Shown here: positions 16,911 through 25,805 of the stretch, one piece after another
Layout: each line of letters opens with the position of its first letter
Position numbering within the stretch: position 1 is the stretch's first letter
Assembly (NCBI RefSeq): GCF_030287445.1
Contig: NZ_JASVWB010000002.1
Location: 62,001-126,000 of the forward strand
Length of the DNA: 64,000 nucleotides
Direction of reading: 5' to 3'
Source: Streptomyces sp. ALI-76-A
Lineage (GTDB): Bacteria; Actinomycetota; Actinomycetes; Streptomycetales; Streptomycetaceae
Made by a program: the position numbers and the translations under genes
The notes under the pieces: model-generated
Databases searched by the model: none
What the model was told of the DNA's origin: nothing
What the model saw: only the letters and a program-made list of their open reading frames with translations

Positions 16911-17160
16911 CTCCGGCTCCTCCATCCGCGGCGAACACCTTTCCCGACCCGGCAATGAGCAGCTCAAACGGGCCTTCTACCTCGCCGCGTCCGCCTCGCC
17001 CTCCCAACCCTCGTCCCGTGCTTGTCACGACCGAAAACGTCGCGAGGGGACACACCACGCCGCAGCCCTCGTCGCACTCGCCCGACGCCGCATCGACGTC
17101 CTCTTCGCCATCTTCCGCGACGCCACCTTCTACCAATCGCCCACCCCGGTTACAGCTTGA
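16911..17160 (+). pseudogene. IS110-family transposase, C-terminal remnant
   Basis: The frame reads SSIRGEHLSRPGNEQLKRAF, then RACHDRKRREGTHHAAALVA and LARRRIDVLFAIFRDATFYQ, the typical end of IS110-family transposases including the Ser-containing region. Everything upstream is lost. The stop overlaps the end of an opposing IS5 remnant, so the two elements collided. Confidence 0.85.
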
Positions 17161-17514
17161 CCAAGCCCATAGAGGCACCTCTTCGGCCCGTCGCGGCGGC
17201 GTGCTGGTGGGCGCGGACGATGGTGGAGCCGATCTGCACCAGCCAGTCGATGTCGCCGACCGCGTCGGCCTTGGCCTGGATTCGCTGAAGGGCCTGGGTG
17301 AACACGCCGTCCAGGGCGTAGCGGCGAAAGCGGGTGTAGAGGGTCCGCCACGGGCCATAGCGTTCCGGCAGGTCACGCCAGGAAATCCCGTTCCTGATCT
17401 GGTAGACCATCCCGTTGCGGACTTGCCCGGTCCGACATACGCGGTCGACCCGTCGAAGTCCGCAGTATCAGCGGATCGAGTAACTCCCACTCCTGTTCGG
17501 TGAGTTCAAAATCA
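17150..17514 (-). pseudogene. IS5-family transposase, N-terminal remnant in two frames
   Basis: The first frame (17420-17514) reads FELTEQEWELLDPLILRTST and GRPRMSD; the second (17150-17418) continues RNGMVYQIRNGISWRDLPER and YGPWRTLYTRFRRYALDGVF to VRAHQHAA. This is the N-terminal half of an IS5-type transposase with one frameshift and no catalytic C-terminus. It has truncated an XRE-family gene upstream. Confidence 0.85.
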
Positions 17515-17811
17515 GCCCCGCCAGCCCGAACAGGTAGATTCCCTCGTCCCGCGACAGCCGCAGCGCACGGGCCAGTACCTCGATGACCTGCCCGGAGGGA
17601 TTGGCCGCCCGGCCCTGTTCGAGGCGCGTGATGTAGTCGACCGAGATCCCGGCCAGCAGGGCCAGCTCCTCGCGCCGCAGACCGACCGCGCGCCGGTGGC
17701 CACCGGAGGGCAACCCGCCGCCTCCGGGGCGACCCGGTCGCGCCAGCGCCGCAGCGCCTGTCCGGATTCCGTCGCCGTCAGGTGCCCCAGTGAACACCGC
17801 CGGCCCCGCAT
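17515..17811 (-). pseudogene. XRE-family (MmyB-type) regulator, truncated by IS5 and frameshifted
   Basis: From ATG 17811 one frame reads LGHLTATESGQALRRWRDRV to APEAAG; the next frame continues GLPSGGHRRAVGLRREELAL and LAGISVDYITRLEQGRAANP, then LARALRLSRDEGIYLFGLAG, the HTH and linker of MmyB-type regulators. A frameshift lies near 17715-17725, and the ligand-binding half is missing where the IS5 sequence begins. Divergent from a short-chain dehydrogenase gene, which it probably once regulated. Confidence 0.82.
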
Positions 17812-17883
17812 GTGCCTGGTACTCGCAGTTCCAGGAAGAAGGGTCTCCTGGCTAGTCATGCCACCGCGCCGCAGTCTGGACGC

Positions 17884-18590
17884 ATGACGACGACACTGAT
17901 CACCGGAGCCAACAAGGGCATCGGCCACGAGACCGCCCGCCAACTCATCGCCGCAGGTCACACCGTCTACGTGGGTGCCCGCAACGCCGAGCGCGGACGC
18001 CGGGCCGCCAAGCAGCTGGGCGCACGGTTCGTCCTCCTCGACGTCACCCACGACGCCACGGTCGAGGCCGCGGCCAAGACCGTCGAGGCCGACGGCGGCC
18101 TCGACGTACTGATCAACAACGCCGGAATCGCGAGCAGGGCCGACGCCCACAGTGTGCCCACCGCAGCGACCGTGACCGCCGACCAGATGCGGAAGACCTT
18201 CGAGACCAACGTCTTCGGCGTCGTCCGCGTCACCCACGCCTTCCTGCCCCTGTTGCAGCGATCGGGCGCACCGGTCGTGGTCAACGTCACCGGCGGCCTC
18301 GCCTCGCTGACCAACCTCTCCGACCCCGGGCATCCCACACACTTCTACCGGGCGTCGCCTACCCGGCGTCCAGGACCGCGGTCAACATGCTCACCGTGCA
18401 GTACGCGAAGGCGTTCCCGGACATGCGGATCAACTCCGTCGAGCCCGGATTCATCAAGACGGACCTGAACGACAACACCGGCACGCGGACCGTCGAACAG
18501 GGCGCCGAGATCATCATCCGCATGGCGCAGATCGGTCCCGACGGCCCGACCGGGGGCTACTTCGACGCCAACGGTCCACTGCCCTGGTGA
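17884..18590 (+). pseudogene. Short-chain dehydrogenase/reductase with a single-base frameshift
   Basis: Starts ATG 17884. TLITGANKGIGHETARQL gives the TGxxxGIG cofactor motif and LDVLINNAGI the NNAG motif. The frame fails near 18350: FYRASPTRR in one frame, whereas the next frame gives the expected PGVAYPASRTAVNMLTVQYA with the catalytic Tyr and then INSVEPGFIKTDLND to the normal stop at 18590. One missing C in a CCGGG run explains this. It may be a true pseudogene or a sequencing error. Confidence 0.85.
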
Positions 18591-18591
18591 G

Positions 18592-18845
18592 TCACAGCTG
18601 CACCAGCCGGGGCGCCGCGGCCTCCGCGCGCAACAGCGCCCCGGTCTGACGAATCAACTTCCGTGCACAGCCCAGCAGTCCGTTTAGGACGACTACCCGG
18701 CTCAGGTGCCGGTGCCGCGGGTGTTCGGCGGTGAACCCGATCCCGCCCAGCACCTGCCGGCAGGGTAAGGCCGCGGTCAGCGCCGCCTGACCGGCCGCCG
18801 CCTCGGACAGCAGGGAACCCCAGGCCGTCCTCACCCCGGCCGTGT
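18592..18845 (-). pseudogene. Acyl-CoA dehydrogenase, C-terminal remnant
   Basis: The frame reads AALPCRQVLGGIGFTAEHPR, then HRHLSRVVVLNGLLGCARKL to a stop at 18592. QVLGGIGFTAEHP is the conserved C-terminal signature of acyl-CoA dehydrogenases. Upstream the match ends abruptly against another truncated gene. Confidence 0.8.
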
Positions 18846-18851
18846 TCGCAT

Positions 18852-19100
18852 CTAGGATTCTGGCGCGTCGTTGGTGTGGTAGATCTTGCTGACAATGGTC
18901 CACGTGCCCTCGATTTTCAGCAGGTTGTAGTAGTCGGTGAAGCACAGGCCGGAGACATCGTTGGTATCGACACGCGCGTTGGCTGCGGTGCCGGTTACGT
19001 TGATGTAAGCGATCACGGCGCGGCCTTCGGGCGAGGGGATGGGCCTGGGGTTCCTTCCGTGCGGCGTGGCGTACCTGGCGCTTACCAGTTCTGACGGGTG
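18852..19100 (-). pseudogene. Lumazine-binding/SnoaL-like protein, C-terminal remnant
   Basis: The frame reads GRAVIAYINVTGTAANARVD, then GLCFTDYYNLLKIEGTWTIV and SKIYHTND to a stop at 18852. This ending is characteristic of small NTF2-fold proteins annotated as putative lumazine-binding. There is no start; the sequence joins the end of the SRPBCC gene. Confidence 0.65.
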
Positions 19101-19115
19101 AGGGAGATGATCAGG

Positions 19116-19532
19116 TCATACTGCGAGGGCCGGGGCGTAGGCCGCTTCGAGGACTGCGGTGGCGTCCTGGGCGGTGGTGCCCTCGGCCGGATCGAAGGTG
19201 GCGTGCCGGCTGAGGAAGGCGCCGCCGGTGTCGGCGACGGGCTGGACGTGCAGCGTCGAGCGGTAGCCGCGGACCGGCAGCGGTGCCTCGAGGATCTCGT
19301 AGCTCAGCTTCCGGTCGGCGTCGTCCAGCGCCACGAGCCGTTCCCGGTAGAAGCTGCCGTCCACCCCGGTGAGAAGGCGGACCGCACCGGGGGTGAGCCC
19401 GCCCCCGCCCCCGATGATCTCGCTCGCCCGGATGGCCGGGTGCCAGTCGGGCAGGCCGTTGAACCGCCGGACGACGGCCCATGTCTCGTCTGCGGAGCTG
19501 GTGAAGACGGAGCTCCAGTACGCCTGTGCCAT
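19116..19532 (-). CDS. SRPBCC (START-like/polyketide cyclase) family protein
   Basis: 138 residues. MAQAYWSSVFTSSADETWAVVRRFNGLPDWHPAI is the usual opening of an SRPBCC hydrophobic-pocket protein, and SYEILEAPLPVRGYRSTLHV with TFDPAEGTT follows the fold. The predicted C-terminal helix is short, ending VLEAAYAPALAV, possibly because the downstream DNA is rearranged. Its start overlaps the stop of the RidA-family gene upstream (19532), so they are cotranslated. The function, perhaps binding or cyclising a small hydrophobic substrate, is unknown. Confidence 0.82.
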   Translation of the reverse strand: MAQAYWSSVFTSSADETWAVVRRFNGLPDWHPAIRASEIIGGGGGLTPGAVRLLTGVDGSFYRERLVALDDADRKLSYEILEAPLPVRGYRSTLHVQPVADTGGAFLSRHATFDPAEGTTAQDATAVLEAAYAPALAV

Positions 19533-19933
19533 CAGGCGGGCAGACGGGTGTCCACGACGAAGTTGGTCTCGATGAGCTGGCCGGGGAAGAACAGGTGGGC
19601 GACGCCGATGGTGCTGCTGGTGGGGCGGTGGTCGCCGAAGTAGGCCAGGTTGGCGGCCGCCATGGCGTTGTTGTACTTCGGCAGGTCGACGATGTACTGG
19701 GTCTCGGAGACGACCTGGTTGCGCGTGGCGCCGTAGTGGGCGAGGACCTTCTCGAAGTTGGCGAAGACCTGCTCGCTCTGGGCATCGAAGTCGTCGGAAT
19801 GGAGGAATTTGCCCTCTGCGTCGTGGGAGAGCTGGCCCGAGACGTAGATCGTGTGGTCGACCTTGATGGCCTGGGCGAAGCCGAACTCACGCTCGCCCGA
19901 GACGCCGTGGCTGTAGGAATCGATCGCAGTCAT
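19532..19933 (-). CDS. RidA/YjgF/YER057c-family protein
   Basis: 133 residues. IYVSGQLSHDAEGKFLHSDD and QSEQVFANFEKVLAHYGATR are the conserved YjgF core, and TIGVAHLFFPGQLIETNFVV the C-terminal strand. Members deaminate reactive enamines/imines or act in related small-molecule chemistry. The canonical Arg in the R-x-x-V-x-V motif near residue 105 is not obvious here (STIGVAHL), so it may belong to the wider superfamily without imine deaminase activity. Overlaps the SRPBCC gene downstream and is 52 bp from the next upstream gene in the same direction. Confidence 0.88.
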   Translation of the reverse strand: MTAIDSYSHGVSGEREFGFAQAIKVDHTIYVSGQLSHDAEGKFLHSDDFDAQSEQVFANFEKVLAHYGATRNQVVSETQYIVDLPKYNNAMAAANLAYFGDHRPTSSTIGVAHLFFPGQLIETNFVVDTRLPA

Positions 19934-19985
19934 GATGGCTGTCCTTCTCTGGTGGGGGATGCAGGGGTGGGCAGGAGCGCCGGGC

Positions 19986-20633
19986 TCAGACGAGGCGGGC
20001 GACCGCGTCCGCGATGGGGGTGTCGCCGGAAGTCAGCTCGACGATGACATGGCTGAGGGCGGGCTCGTGCAGTGCGGCGTCGATGAACGCGGCGACATCG
20101 TCGCGGTGTACGTCGCCGTACTCCACGGCGGGCCCGGCGGTGACCCGCCCGGTACCCGGTCCGTCGAGCAGCGTGCCCGGGCGGACGATCAACCAGTTGA
20201 GGCCTGTGCGGGTGAGATGGACGTCGGCACTCTTCTTGACCCTGACGTAGTGCTCGAAGCCTTCGGATGCCCCATCGCCGCGCAGGGCGTCGGGGAACAC
20301 GGAGACGAGGACGAAGCGTGGGACTCCTGCGGTCTCGGCCGCAGCGGCTGCCTTCTCCAGGCCTTTGCCGTCGATGAGCGTGGTCTTGTCCATGCCGGTT
20401 CCGTGGGCGCCGGCCGAGAACACCACTGCGTCGTGCCCGGCGAGCTTGCCGGCGAGCTCGTCTACAGAGTCGGCGATCAGGTCGCCGGTCACCGGCGCCG
20501 CACCGGTCGCGCGGATCGTGTCCGCCTGGGCCGGGCTGCGGTGCATGCCGGTCACCTCGTCACCGCGCTCGGACAGCAGGCCGGCGAGCCTCCTGCCGAC
20601 ACCTCCGGCGGCACCGATCTGGAACACCTTCAT
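19986..20633 (-). CDS. NAD(P)-binding oxidoreductase (YwnB/atypical SDR)
   Basis: 215 residues. The Rossmann start MKVFQIGAAGGVGRRLAGLL gives GxxGxxG (residues 7-13), and HDAVVFSAGAHG, VLVSVFPDAL and WLIVRPGTLLDGPGTGRV follow the pattern of NAD(P)H-binding domain proteins such as YwnB. No Tyr-x-x-x-Lys catalytic pair of classical SDRs is seen. First gene of a three-gene operon with RidA and SRPBCC proteins, divergent from a GntR regulator whose likely operators lie in the promoter gap. Confidence 0.85.
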   Translation of the reverse strand: MKVFQIGAAGGVGRRLAGLLSERGDEVTGMHRSPAQADTIRATGAAPVTGDLIADSVDELAGKLAGHDAVVFSAGAHGTGMDKTTLIDGKGLEKAAAAAETAGVPRFVLVSVFPDALRGDGASEGFEHYVRVKKSADVHLTRTGLNWLIVRPGTLLDGPGTGRVTAGPAVEYGDVHRDDVAAFIDAALHEPALSHVIVELTSGDTPIADAVARLV

Positions 20634-20684
20634 GGGCTACGCCTCTCTCCTGATGGGACAACCGAGCGACCGCTCCATTGTCGC

Positions 20685-20721
20685 AATGTCAACATTGGGA
20701 CAACGACGGAATGTTAACATC
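20685..20721. promoter_or_regulatory. Two copies of an AATGT-YAACATT-type operator
   Basis: AATGTCAACATT (20685-20696) and AATGTTAACATC (20710-20721), 25 bp apart, lie in the 93-bp gap between the oxidoreductase operon and the GntR gene. ATGTTAACAT is a perfect palindrome. Likely binding sites of the GntR regulator (inference). Confidence 0.7.
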
Positions 20722-20726
20722 ACGAC

Positions 20727-21407
20727 ATGGAGAAAACGCAACTCAACGATCGCGCGGTGGCCCCCGCCCGCCGTCGCGGACTGGCCGACGAAGTCGCCGA
20801 CCGGATCCGGGAGGCGATCTTCAGTGGTGCATACGCCCCCGGGGCACCGCTGCGAGAGGTCGAACTCTCCGGCGTGCTGCAGGTCAGCAGGGGTCCGGTG
20901 CGGGAGGCTCTGCGCGTACTGGAGCGCGAGGGACTCGTGCACTGCGCCTGGCACCGCGGCACCGTCGTCACGACGCTGTCCGCAGAGGATGTCGCCGAGC
21001 TCGACAGCCTGCGCGGCGCGCTCGAGGATCTCGCCGTCCAGCAGGTCATCGCGAACGCCTCGGACGAGGACCTCGCCACCATCGAAAGGGCGGCCGGCGG
21101 GCTGGATCACACGACGGACCCACACGCCATGGTCCGCCTGGACATCGCCTTCCACGACGCCGTGTTCGCCGCCACCGGCCACCAGCGGCTCGCCGCGGCC
21201 TGGGAGACCATCCGCTGCCAGGTCCACCTGTTCCTGCTCACCCGCATCGGCCTCAGCACCGAGGGCTACCTCGACTGCATCCCCCAGGAGCACCATGCAC
21301 TGGCCGCCGCCCTGCGCGCGCGCGACTCTCAAGCCGCCCTCCCCCTCTTCGCAGCCCACCGCCGCCATGCGATGGACGTCGTCACCGGCACGTCGAACCC
21401 GGCCTGA
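20727..21407 (+). CDS. GntR-family (FadR subfamily, FCD domain) regulator
   Basis: 226 residues. The winged helix reads GLADEVADRIREAIFSGAYA, PGAPLREVELSGVLQVSRGP and VREALRVLEREGLVHCAWHR (residues 18-75). The all-helical FCD ligand domain (about 85-215) shows the metal-binding Asp/His pattern in LDIAFHDAVF and EHHALAAAL. Start at ATG 20727 directly after the operator. Probably controls the divergent oxidoreductase/RidA/SRPBCC operon. Confidence 0.9.
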   Translation: MEKTQLNDRAVAPARRRGLADEVADRIREAIFSGAYAPGAPLREVELSGVLQVSRGPVREALRVLEREGLVHCAWHRGTVVTTLSAEDVAELDSLRGALEDLAVQQVIANASDEDLATIERAAGGLDHTTDPHAMVRLDIAFHDAVFAATGHQRLAAAWETIRCQVHLFLLTRIGLSTEGYLDCIPQEHHALAAALRARDSQAALPLFAAHRRHAMDVVTGTSNPA

Positions 21408-21639
21408 GAACCGGGCCGCCGTCATCTGGGCGCCGCCCAGGGTTGGCGAAGCCTGTTCTCTTCGTCATCGCCCGCCCCGGCAACCATGGGCATGTGCGAC
21501 GACAGGCGGTCACAGGTAGCCACCGCGTACTGCTGGCAAAGCTCGACCGGTCCGTCCCTTCAGCAGCCGCGCCGACGATGAAACGATCCCGCGCCGCGCA
21601 GGACCGCATCAGGCCAGGCGCACGCCGGATCGGTCGGCG
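21408..21639. other. Stretch with no recognisable gene
   Basis: Between the GntR gene and a Tn3 transposase remnant. Short frames on both strands show no family motif. Confidence 0.35.
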
Positions 21640-21841
21640 GCGTCCGCTGGTGTGCGGGGCCGTGGTGCGGCGCAGCGACAGCCCCCAGGTCGAGGGGCTT
21701 GTCCATGTCCGGCCGGAAGGTGCCGTACGGGTTGATGTTGGACCAGAACAGCGCGGTCAGGCCGCGCCCTTCCTCAGCGGTCAGCTTCTTCGCCCATTTC
21801 GGCTCGGCCAGGATCTGCTGGAGCAGCAGGGTGTCTACCTG
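21640..21841 (-). pseudogene. Tn3-family transposase, C-terminal remnant
   Basis: The frame reads QVDTLLLQQILAEPKWAKKL, then EGRGLTALFWSNINPYGTFR and PDMDKPLDLG, the characteristic end of Tn3-family TnpA. Upstream the frame stops at once, so only about 60 codons survive. Confidence 0.75.
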
Positions 21842-21905
21842 TTGACTGAACTACCAGGGGGTTTGCCCAGTTCAGGCGACAACGCCGGATGCAGGTGGCT
21901 ACGGT

Positions 21906-22106
21906 GTGATCGAGAGAGACGGGCAAGGCCGAGATCTGAGGTGGCTGGTCGTACCGCGGGCCGGTTCACTCGCGGAGACCGGCGATGTGTGGGAGCCGTG
22001 CAGGCTGCTTGACCAGATGGGCGACGTGGTTGAGTCAGTCGCGGTGTACCTGAGGGACCTCCTGGCGATCGGACGGCCTGCTACGGCGCAGCGCGGGTGC
22101 CGGTAG
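21906..22106 (+). pseudogene. Possible N-terminal remnant of a site-specific integrase
   Basis: Encodes VIERDGQGRDLRWLVVP, then VVESVAVYLRDLLAIGRPAT before a stop. The pattern (a short beta-hairpin, then a helical segment V..YL..L...GR...T) resembles the SAM-like N-terminal domain of actinobacterial tyrosine integrases. No catalytic domain follows. Confidence 0.35.
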
Positions 22107-22295
22107 GGAAAACGGCAGGATGATCGGTAGGGGCTCTGTAGACATGTCTGCCTGTCCCGGCTGCGCAGGGGATGCTCAGTCGCACCGCTCCGTCACGGCC
22201 TCGGTTCCGGCCCTCAGCCCACTGTCCCGCAGGAAGCACAGCAGCAGTACCCGAACAGCGGGCCCGCCAGCGGGGAAGGCATGCCGTCCGCAGCC

Positions 22296-23084
22296 TCAGC
22301 GCCAGTCGGGTGTGCCCGGGACGGGTGGCAGGTGGTCTTCGATCCTCGCCCGTACCTCCCGCATCACGGAGACAATGCGGGCCTCGTGGTCCCGGGTCAG
22401 GCGGGCCACCGGGACCGAGCAGCTGATGGCGTCGGTGGCCGGTGTGTCGTAGCGCAGGGCGAAGCCGAACCCGGCGATACCGGTCACCGTCTCCTCGCGG
22501 TCGATGGAGTAGCCGCGCTCGCGCACCTGGGCCAGGTCGGCGAGCAGTGCGGCACGGTCGGTGCGCGTGTTCTCCGTGAGGGCCGTCAACGGCCCGAGCC
22601 TCATGTCCAGTTCGTCGTCGGTGCGCTCGGCGAGCAGCGCCTTGCCGAGCGCACCGGCATGGGCGGGGACACGGCGGCCGACCCGGCTGATGGTGCGCAG
22701 GTACTCGTGGGACTCACGGGTGGCGAGGTAGACGACGTCCGCGCCGTCGAGCCGTGCCATGTGGATCGTCTCGCCGAGCGCGTCCGACGCCTCGTCGAGG
22801 TACGGCCGGACCGCACGGATGCGCCGGTCGCCGTCCAGATAGCCGGTACCGGTGAGCAGGGCGCGGATCCCGATGCCGTAGAGGGAGCCGGTGGCGTCGG
22901 TACGGACCCAACCACAGTCGACAAGGGTCTGGAGCAGCTGGTACATGCTGCTTCGCGGCACGCCCAGTTCCTCCGCGAGTTCGTCCAGACGCGAGGGCTG
23001 CTCGCCCCGCGCGGCGAGCAGTTCCAGCAGCGCGACGGTCCGGGCCGCCGACTTCACTCCGCGGACACCTCTCTCCTCCGACAT
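22296..23084 (-). CDS. IclR-family regulator of the glucarate genes
   Basis: 262 residues from ATG 23084 (MSEERGVRGVKSAARTVALL). The winged helix includes SRLDELAEELGVPRSSMYQL with LVDCGWVRTDATG; the C-terminal IclR ligand domain includes GETIHMARLDGADVVYLATR and PAHAGALGKALLAE, ending with the SVPVARLTRDHEA region. The ribosome site is weak, and the frame extends upstream to 23198. Divergent from the D-glucarate genes; IclR regulators commonly control sugar-acid catabolism. Confidence 0.88.
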   Translation of the reverse strand: MSEERGVRGVKSAARTVALLELLAARGEQPSRLDELAEELGVPRSSMYQLLQTLVDCGWVRTDATGSLYGIGIRALLTGTGYLDGDRRIRAVRPYLDEASDALGETIHMARLDGADVVYLATRESHEYLRTISRVGRRVPAHAGALGKALLAERTDDELDMRLGPLTALTENTRTDRAALLADLAQVRERGYSIDREETVTGIAGFGFALRYDTPATDAISCSVPVARLTRDHEARIVSVMREVRARIEDHLPPVPGTPDWR

Positions 23085-23189
23085 GGGGCCATCGTAGATC
23101 CGCCGCCGATCCGGGCGAGCCCGGCTGATTCCGGTCGGTTGCCGGTTCCTCCCTACCCGTTGACCCATCGTGTTCATCCCTCTAACCTC

Positions 23190-23219
23190 CATCTGCATAC
23201 GTAGACGTCATCTGCATAC
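23190..23219. promoter_or_regulatory. Direct repeat CATCTGCATAC in the IclR/kdgD divergent promoter
   Basis: CATCTGCATAC occurs at 23190-23200 and 23209-23219, 19 bp start to start and just 11 bp before the kdgD start. It could be an operator for the IclR protein at or downstream of the transcription start. Confidence 0.55.
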
Positions 23220-23230
23220 AGGGATGGGAC

Positions 23231-24190
23231 ATGGCAGGTATCAACGCGGAGGCAGCAGGGGTCGCCCAGCGGCTCCGTGACGGAATGACGAGCGGGGTGC
23301 TGTCCTTCCCCCTCACGAGCTTCCGGACCGACGGCAGCCTCGACCTGGACGCCTACCGGGCGTACCTGGCCGACCGGCTGGCCACCGCACCCGGCGCGGT
23401 GTTCCCGGCCTGCGGGACCGGAGAGTTCTTCTCGCTGGACGAGGACGAGTACCGGGCGGTCGTGCGGACCACCGTCGAGGCCGCCGGCGGACGATTGCCG
23501 GTGGTGGCGGGCATCGGCTACGGCTGGGCGCAGGCGCTGCGCTTCGCCCGTATCGCGGAGGAAGCCGGCGCGGACGCCGCGCTGGTACTGCCCCACTACT
23601 TGGTCGGGGCCCCGCAGGACGGTCTGGTGGAGCAGCTGCGCCGGATCGCCGACGGCACCCGATTGCCGCTCATCACGTACCAGCGCGGCCAGGTCGCCTT
23701 CACCGCCGACAGCCTGCGCCGGATCGCGCGCATCCCCACCGTCGTCGGCCTGAAGGACGGCCACAGCGACCTCGACCGGCTCCAGCGCCTCACGCTCGCC
23801 GCGCCCGAGGGCTTCCTCTTCTTCAACGGAGCCGCCACCGCCGAGATCCAGGCCCGCGCCTACGCCACGGTCGGCGTTCCCGCCTACTCCTCCGCCGTCC
23901 ACGCCTTCGCACCCGAGATCGCGAACACCTTCTTCGCCGCGCTGCGGGACGGGGACGACGCGGGCGTGACCACGCTGCTGCGCGAGTTCTACGTCCCGCT
24001 GGTCGAACTACGCGACCGGGTGCCGGGCTACGCCGTCTCGCTGGTCAAGGCCGCCGCCCGGCTGCGCGGCTTCCCGGTCGGCCCGGTCCGCGCCCCGCTC
24101 ACCGACCCCGGCCCGACCGACCTCGCCGACCTGGAGAAGGTGCTGGATCACGGCCTGGGCCTGGTCGGCACCGTACGACGACCCGCTTGA
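23231..24190 (+). CDS. kdgD: 5-dehydro-4-deoxyglucarate dehydratase
   Basis: Converts 5-keto-4-deoxy-D-glucarate to 2,5-dioxopentanoate, CO2 and water. 319 residues, DapA/NAL superfamily. GTGEFFSL (62-69) replaces the usual GTTGE region in the manner of KdgD, Tyr150 sits in LITYQRG and the Schiff-base Lys175 in [10 protein letters not shown]. Followed by a permease and glucarate dehydratase on the same strand. The next pathway enzyme, 2,5-dioxopentanoate dehydrogenase, is not in the window. Confidence 0.9.
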   Translation: MAGINAEAAGVAQRLRDGMTSGVLSFPLTSFRTDGSLDLDAYRAYLADRLATAPGAVFPACGTGEFFSLDEDEYRAVVRTTVEAAGGRLPVVAGIGYGWAQALRFARIAEEAGADAALVLPHYLVGAPQDGLVEQLRRIADGTRLPLITYQRGQVAFTADSLRRIARIPTVVGLKDGHSDLDRLQRLTLAAPEGFLFFNGAATAEIQARAYATVGVPAYSSAVHAFAPEIANTFFAALRDGDDAGVTTLLREFYVPLVELRDRVPGYAVSLVKAAARLRGFPVGPVRAPLTDPGPTDLADLEKVLDHGLGLVGTVRRPA

Positions 24191-24426
24191 CGAACCGGGG
24201 CACCCCTCGTGCCCACCGTCTCTCCTCTCCTCGCTCCTCCCATGGGCGGTACGGCCCCAGCCCACCGCCGTGAACGCCGCCCGTACCACCCTTCCCGCAC
24301 CGGCACGCGACAGCGCCCTACCGCTTCTCCCTGCCGTGCGGCCGATCACGTCGCGCACTGATCGGGCCGCCCCCGCGGTCGGCGGCGCCAACGACTGCTC
24401 ACTCAACAGTTCAAAGGGGAACTGTC
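24191..24426. other. Gap between kdgD and the permease gene
   Basis: 236 bp with no clear gene. It ends in the ribosome site AAAGGGGAAC of the permease. A separate promoter is possible but not identifiable. Confidence 0.35.
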
Positions 24427-25764
24427 ATGCCTCTCCTCGTAGTCGGGATCAGTGTTCTGATCCTGCTTCTCCTGATGACCAGGCTGAGGGTCAACGGCTT
24501 CACGGCCCTCCTGCTCGTGGCGGTCGGCGTCGCACTGGTCCGGGGCATCCCGGTGGCCACCATCCCCGACGTCCTCTCCGAAGGCATCGGGGACCAGATC
24601 GGCGACACCATGCTCACCATCGGACTCGGCGCCATGGTCGGCCGTGTCATGGGGGACTCCGGCGCCGCGCAGCGGATAGCCGGCAAGCTTCTCGACGCCT
24701 TCGGCCCACGCTGGGTCCAGGTGGCCATGGTGGTCACGGCCATGCTGATCGGCGTGACCATGTTCTACGAGGTCGCTTTCATCATCATCGTGCCGATCGC
24801 GTTCACGCTGGTCAGGGTCACCGGGGCGAAGCTGCTGTGGGTGGGCCTGCCGATGTCCATCGCCCTGTCCACCATGCACAGCTTCCTGCCGCCGCACCCC
24901 GGCCCCACCGCGGTCGCCGCGACCTTCCACGCCTCCGTCGGACTTACGCTCTTCTACGGCCTGTTCATCGCCGTCCCCGCCGGCGCGCTCATCGCCCTGA
25001 CCTGGCCGCGCCTTCCGTTCATCAGGGCGATGGACCCCTCCATCCCCAAGGGCCTGGTCAGCGACCGCCAGTTCACCGACGAGGAGATGCCAGGCCTGGG
25101 CTGGTCGCTGTTCGTGGCGCTCTTCCCCGTGGCGCTGATCGTGGCCGCCGCCGTGACCGACATGGCCACCTCCACCGAGAGCCCGTTCCTGAACTTCGTC
25201 GCCTTCATCGGCTCGGCACCGATCGCGCTGCTGCTGACGTTGTGCCTGGCCATCTGGGCCTTCGGACCGCGGATCGGCCGGAGCCTGGAGGAGGTCGGCG
25301 CCTCCTGCACCTCGGCGGCCCAGGCGATGGCGATGATCCTCCTGGTGATCGGCGCCGGCGGGGCCTTCAAGAACGTCCTTGTCGAAGGCGGGATCTCCGA
25401 CTACATCAAGGACGTCACGGACGGCTGGTCCGTCTCGCCGATCGTCCTCGCCTGGCTCGTCGCCGTCATCCTCCGCGTCGCGCTCGGCTCGGCGACGGTC
25501 GCCGTCGTCACGGCCTCCGGCGTGGTGCTGCCGCTCCTGGCGGGCAGCGGGGTCCACCCGGAGATGATGGTGCTCGCCGTCGCCTGCGGTTCCATCGCCT
25601 GCTCCCACGTCAACGATCCGGGATTCTGGCTGTTCAAGGAGTACTTCAACCTCTCCGTCATCGAGGCGATCAAGGTCCGTACCACCTATACGACGGTGCT
25701 CGCCGTCCTCGGCCTGGGGGGCGTCCTGGTGGCCGAGTGGGCCCTCGACGTCCTCAGCCTGTAA
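24427..25764 (+). CDS. GntP-family gluconate/sugar-acid:H+ symporter
   Basis: 445 residues, hydrophobic throughout (about 12 or more spans). [36 protein letters not shown] and [20 protein letters not shown], followed by [20 protein letters not shown], are family-specific signatures of GntP/GntT transporters. With glucarate dehydratase next to it, uptake of D-glucarate or galactarate is more likely than gluconate (inference). Confidence 0.92.
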   Translation: MPLLVVGISVLILLLLMTRLRVNGFTALLLVAVGVALVRGIPVATIPDVLSEGIGDQIGDTMLTIGLGAMVGRVMGDSGAAQRIAGKLLDAFGPRWVQVAMVVTAMLIGVTMFYEVAFIIIVPIAFTLVRVTGAKLLWVGLPMSIALSTMHSFLPPHPGPTAVAATFHASVGLTLFYGLFIAVPAGALIALTWPRLPFIRAMDPSIPKGLVSDRQFTDEEMPGLGWSLFVALFPVALIVAAAVTDMATSTESPFLNFVAFIGSAPIALLLTLCLAIWAFGPRIGRSLEEVGASCTSAAQAMAMILLVIGAGGAFKNVLVEGGISDYIKDVTDGWSVSPIVLAWLVAVILRVALGSATVAVVTASGVVLPLLAGSGVHPEMMVLAVACGSIACSHVNDPGFWLFKEYFNLSVIEAIKVRTTYTTVLAVLGLGGVLVAEWALDVLSL

Positions 25765-25805
25765 TCCGACTCGACTTACCCATGACACAAGGGACTTGGA
25801 CCAGC

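Noticed and set aside
17150..17514. Programmed frameshift of an IS5-type element
   Set aside because: Some IS5 elements use frameshifting, but here the catalytic half is missing altogether and the shift lies near the N-terminus.
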